Source: Actinomycetes bacterium
GTDB taxonomy: Bacteria > Actinomycetota > Acidimicrobiia > Acidimicrobiales > Palsa-688
Direction: 5' to 3'
NCBI GenBank assembly: GCA_021816565.1
Contig: JAKAXN010000186.1
Coordinates: 1 to 8,560 of the forward strand
Length of the DNA stretch: 8,560 bases
The position numbers were made by a program, and so were the translations under genes. Every line of letters begins with the position of its first letter. The first letter of the stretch is position 1. This document shows, one piece after another, positions 6,678 through 8,560 of the stretch. Under the pieces are notes generated by a model. The model made no database searches. It worked only from the letters and a program-made list of their open reading frames with translations, and had not been told where the DNA came from.

Positions 6678-8560
6678 ATGGAGCTGCTCCACCCCGACGG
6701 CGCCGACCCCGAGGCTGGTGACCCAGCCGGTCCGTCAGCGGAGGCGGGTCGGACAGGAGGAGATGCCCGAGCTGCTCATACGTCCGATCGGGGTGGCGAT
6801 CTCCGGTCGGGTACCGGCGCGGAGCACGCCCTCGCCGACTTCACGACCACCCCACGGGTGCTCCGGATGGTGCCGCTGGCGGTGCTGATCGGTGCCCTCG
6901 GGGCCGGGGTGTCCCTGGCCCTGCTGGCCATGATCGGCTTCGTCACCAACCTGCTCTACTACCAGCGCGTCGGCTACCACCTGGCCTCTCCCGGCGCCAC
7001 CACCCTGGGGGCGGTGGCCCTGGTCATCCCGGTCGGCGGTGGGCTGATCGTCGGGCTGATGGCCCGGTACGGATCCGAGCAGATCCGCGGTCACGGGATT
7101 CCGGAGGCCATGGAGAAGATCCTCATAGACGGCAGCAGGGTGCAACCCCGGCTTGCCGTCCTCAAACCCATCTCCAGCGCCATAAGCATCGGCACCGGCG
7201 GGCCGTTCGGTGCCGAGGGCCCGATCATCCTGACCGGTGGGGCGGTCGGCTCGCTGACCGGCCAGATGTTCCGCCTCACGGCGGCCCAGCGGCGGGCCCT
7301 CCTCGTCGCCGGGGCGGCGGCGGGAATGAGCGCCGTTTTCGGGACACCGGTGGCCGCAACCCTGTTCGGGGTCGAGTTGCTGGCGTTCGAGTTCCGGCCC
7401 CGGTCCATGGTGCTGATCGCCATAGCCTCAGCGGTGGCCGACGCCATCCGGATGGCCATGGCCGGCGCCGGGCTGGTCGCCGGGCAGCCGCTGTTCCCCG
7501 TGCCGTCGCACCCACCGCTGGACGCGGCCGGCCTGGCCGGGGCCGCCGCGGTCGGGGTGGCCACGGGTCTGGCCGCCTGGCTGCTCACCGTCGCGGTGTA
7601 CGGATTCGAGGACCTGTTCAAGAAGCTGGACGGTCGCCTCCACTGGATGTGGTGGCCGGCCATCGGCGGCCTGGTCATCGGCGTCGGTGGTCTCGTCGAC
7701 TCCCGCGCCCTCGGCGTGGGCTACGGCACCATCCACGCCGAGCTGCTCGGTCAGATCGGTGCTGGAGCCCTCCTGCTGTTGTTCGTCGTCAAACTGATCA
7801 TCTGGTCCGGGAGCCTGGGAGGGGGGACCAGCGGCGGGATCCTGGCCCCCATCCTGATGATGGGCGCGGCCATCGGCGGACTGCTGGGCCATGTGCTGCC
7901 CGGCGCCGGTGTCGGGGTCTTCGCACTGATCGGCATGTCCGGAGCGCTGGGTGGGGTGACCCGCTCGCCGTTCACCGCCATAGTGTTCGCCTTCGAGCTG
8001 ACCCACGACGTCAACAGCCTCCTGGCCCTGCTCATTGCCGCCACGCTGTCGCACCTGATCAGCGTGCTGGTCCTGAAGAGGTCGATCCTCACCGAGAAGG
8101 TCGCCCGGCGGGGCTTCCACGTGATGCGCGAGTACGCCGTCGACCCCCTCGAGGCCACCTTCGTGCGCGAGGTGATGGAGGTCGACGTCTACACGGTGGA
8201 GCCGGATCGGCCCCTCGGCGAACTGTACGCGTCCCTGCCGGAAGGGGGCACAGAGCGCCGGCAGCGGCTCTACCCGGTCATCGACGGGGACGGGACCCTG
8301 GCGGGGGTGCTGCCGTGGTCGGCGGTGCTGGCCGGCCGCCACGACGGCCGCTCGGTGGTCGATGCCATGAGCCGCTCCATGACGGTCGCTTACGCCGACG
8401 AGATCCTGAGAGGCGTCGCCGACCGGATGGCAGCCTCCGGCTTCGGGGTGCTGCCGGTCGTGGAGCGAAACGACCCCGACCACCTCATCGGGATCGTCAC
8501 GCAGTTCGATCTGCTCGACGCCCGCCAGAAGCTGCTCGAGGAGGAGCGGCGCGCCGAGAG
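6678..8560 (+). CDS. CLC-family chloride channel/transporter with C-terminal CBS domains, 3' partial
   Basis: CLC proteins are dimeric membrane proteins that pass Cl- by channel or H+/Cl- exchange. From ATG 6678, 627 complete codons lie in the window and the frame runs off the right edge. Residues 1-60 are hydrophilic, Gly/Asp/Ala-rich. The CLC membrane domain starts near V61 and runs to about 475. Motifs: GHGIPEAM (G138-M145), GTGGPFGAEGPII with gating glutamate E180, FGTPVAATLFGVELL with E233, and GGILAP (386-391). A CBS pair follows (about 496-555 and 560-615), a cytoplasmic regulatory module, then a Glu/Arg-rich helix. Differences from the E. coli antiporter: the selectivity serine of GSGIP is His139, the internal proton glutamate (E203) aligns with Leu234, and the central tyrosine (Y445) aligns with Leu in SILTEKV. 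The start rests on GGAGGT at 6665-6670. The gene is divergent from marR, which may control it. Confidence 0.9.
   Translation, partial: MELLHPDGADPEAGDPAGPSAEAGRTGGDARAAHTSDRGGDLRSGTGAEHALADFTTTPRVLRMVPLAVLIGALGAGVSLALLAMIGFVTNLLYYQRVGYHLASPGATTLGAVALVIPVGGGLIVGLMARYGSEQIRGHGIPEAMEKILIDGSRVQPRLAVLKPISSAISIGTGGPFGAEGPIILTGGAVGSLTGQMFRLTAAQRRALLVAGAAAGMSAVFGTPVAATLFGVELLAFEFRPRSMVLIAIASAVADAIRMAMAGAGLVAGQPLFPVPSHPPLDAAGLAGAAAVGVATGLAAWLLTVAVYGFEDLFKKLDGRLHWMWWPAIGGLVIGVGGLVDSRALGVGYGTIHAELLGQIGAGALLLLFVVKLIIWSGSLGGGTSGGILAPILMMGAAIGGLLGHVLPGAGVGVFALIGMSGALGGVTRSPFTAIVFAFELTHDVNSLLALLIAATLSHLISVLVLKRSILTEKVARRGFHVMREYAVDPLEATFVREVMEVDVYTVEPDRPLGELYASLPEGGTERRQRLYPVIDGDGTLAGVLPWSAVLAGRHDGRSVVDAMSRSMTVAYADEILRGVADRMAASGFGVLPVVERNDPDHLIGIVTQFDLLDARQKLLEEERRAE

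Noticed and set aside
6622..6888. 88-codon + strand frame upstream of the CLC membrane domain
   Set aside because: It is out of frame with the CLC gene and covers its hydrophilic N-terminus. The strong Shine-Dalgarno serves ATG 6678 of the CLC frame.
7428..8483. 351-codon and shorter minus-strand open frames within the CLC gene
   Set aside because: The plus frame encodes unmistakable CLC and CBS motifs; the antisense translation is Gln/Gly/Asp/His-rich with no motif.

Overview
The window is GC-rich, densely coded DNA with short intergenic gaps. It most likely comes from an actinobacterium, probably of the class Acidimicrobiia. The pointers are the tandem 'GYWLVASDGGVF.YGDA' repeats at the left edge (from general knowledge very common in Acidimicrobiia secreted or surface proteins), a DivIVA/Wag31-type protein, GTG starts, and several genes that look leaderless. 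No tRNA, rRNA, CRISPR array, transposase or phage gene was recognised. The content reads as chromosomal housekeeping and envelope genes, not as a mobile island.

Layout. At 1-416 (+) is the 3' end of a repeat protein. It converges, across a hairpin, on a minus-strand sugar-nucleotide block: a GDP-mannose 4,6-dehydratase (gmd, 451-1416) preceded by an RmlC-fold 3,5-epimerase-like gene (1525-2076), and further upstream a small one-helix membrane protein (2136-2330). From a divergent control region at 2331-2429, a class I acyl-CoA synthetase/ligase runs rightward (2430-4025). After a hairpin comes a two-gene operon: a DivIVA-domain coiled-coil protein (4135-4995) and a membrane-anchored family 8 glycoside hydrolase (4992-6110), joined by a 4-base GTGA overlap. 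A strong 13-bp hairpin separates this operon from a convergent MarR-family regulator (6151-6591, minus). Divergent to marR is a CLC-family anion channel/transporter with C-terminal CBS domains (from 6678, running off the right edge). A perfect 13-base palindrome lies between marR and clc.

How the genes may work together. The gmd and epimerase-like pair probably makes a deoxy sugar for surface glycans. The DivIVA-GH8 pair suggests polar or septal cell-envelope growth linked to trimming of a beta-glucan. The MarR protein probably regulates itself, and perhaps the CLC gene, through the palindrome. The acyl-CoA ligase has no evident partner in view.

I see no wholly new multi-gene system. The points most worth follow-up are the translationally coupled DivIVA-GH8 pair, the unusual ion-pathway residues of the CLC protein, the palindrome that places a -10-like hexamer on both strands, the epimerase-like protein lacking the usual lysine, and three minus-strand genes that share a -10-like hexamer exactly 6 nt before the start codon.
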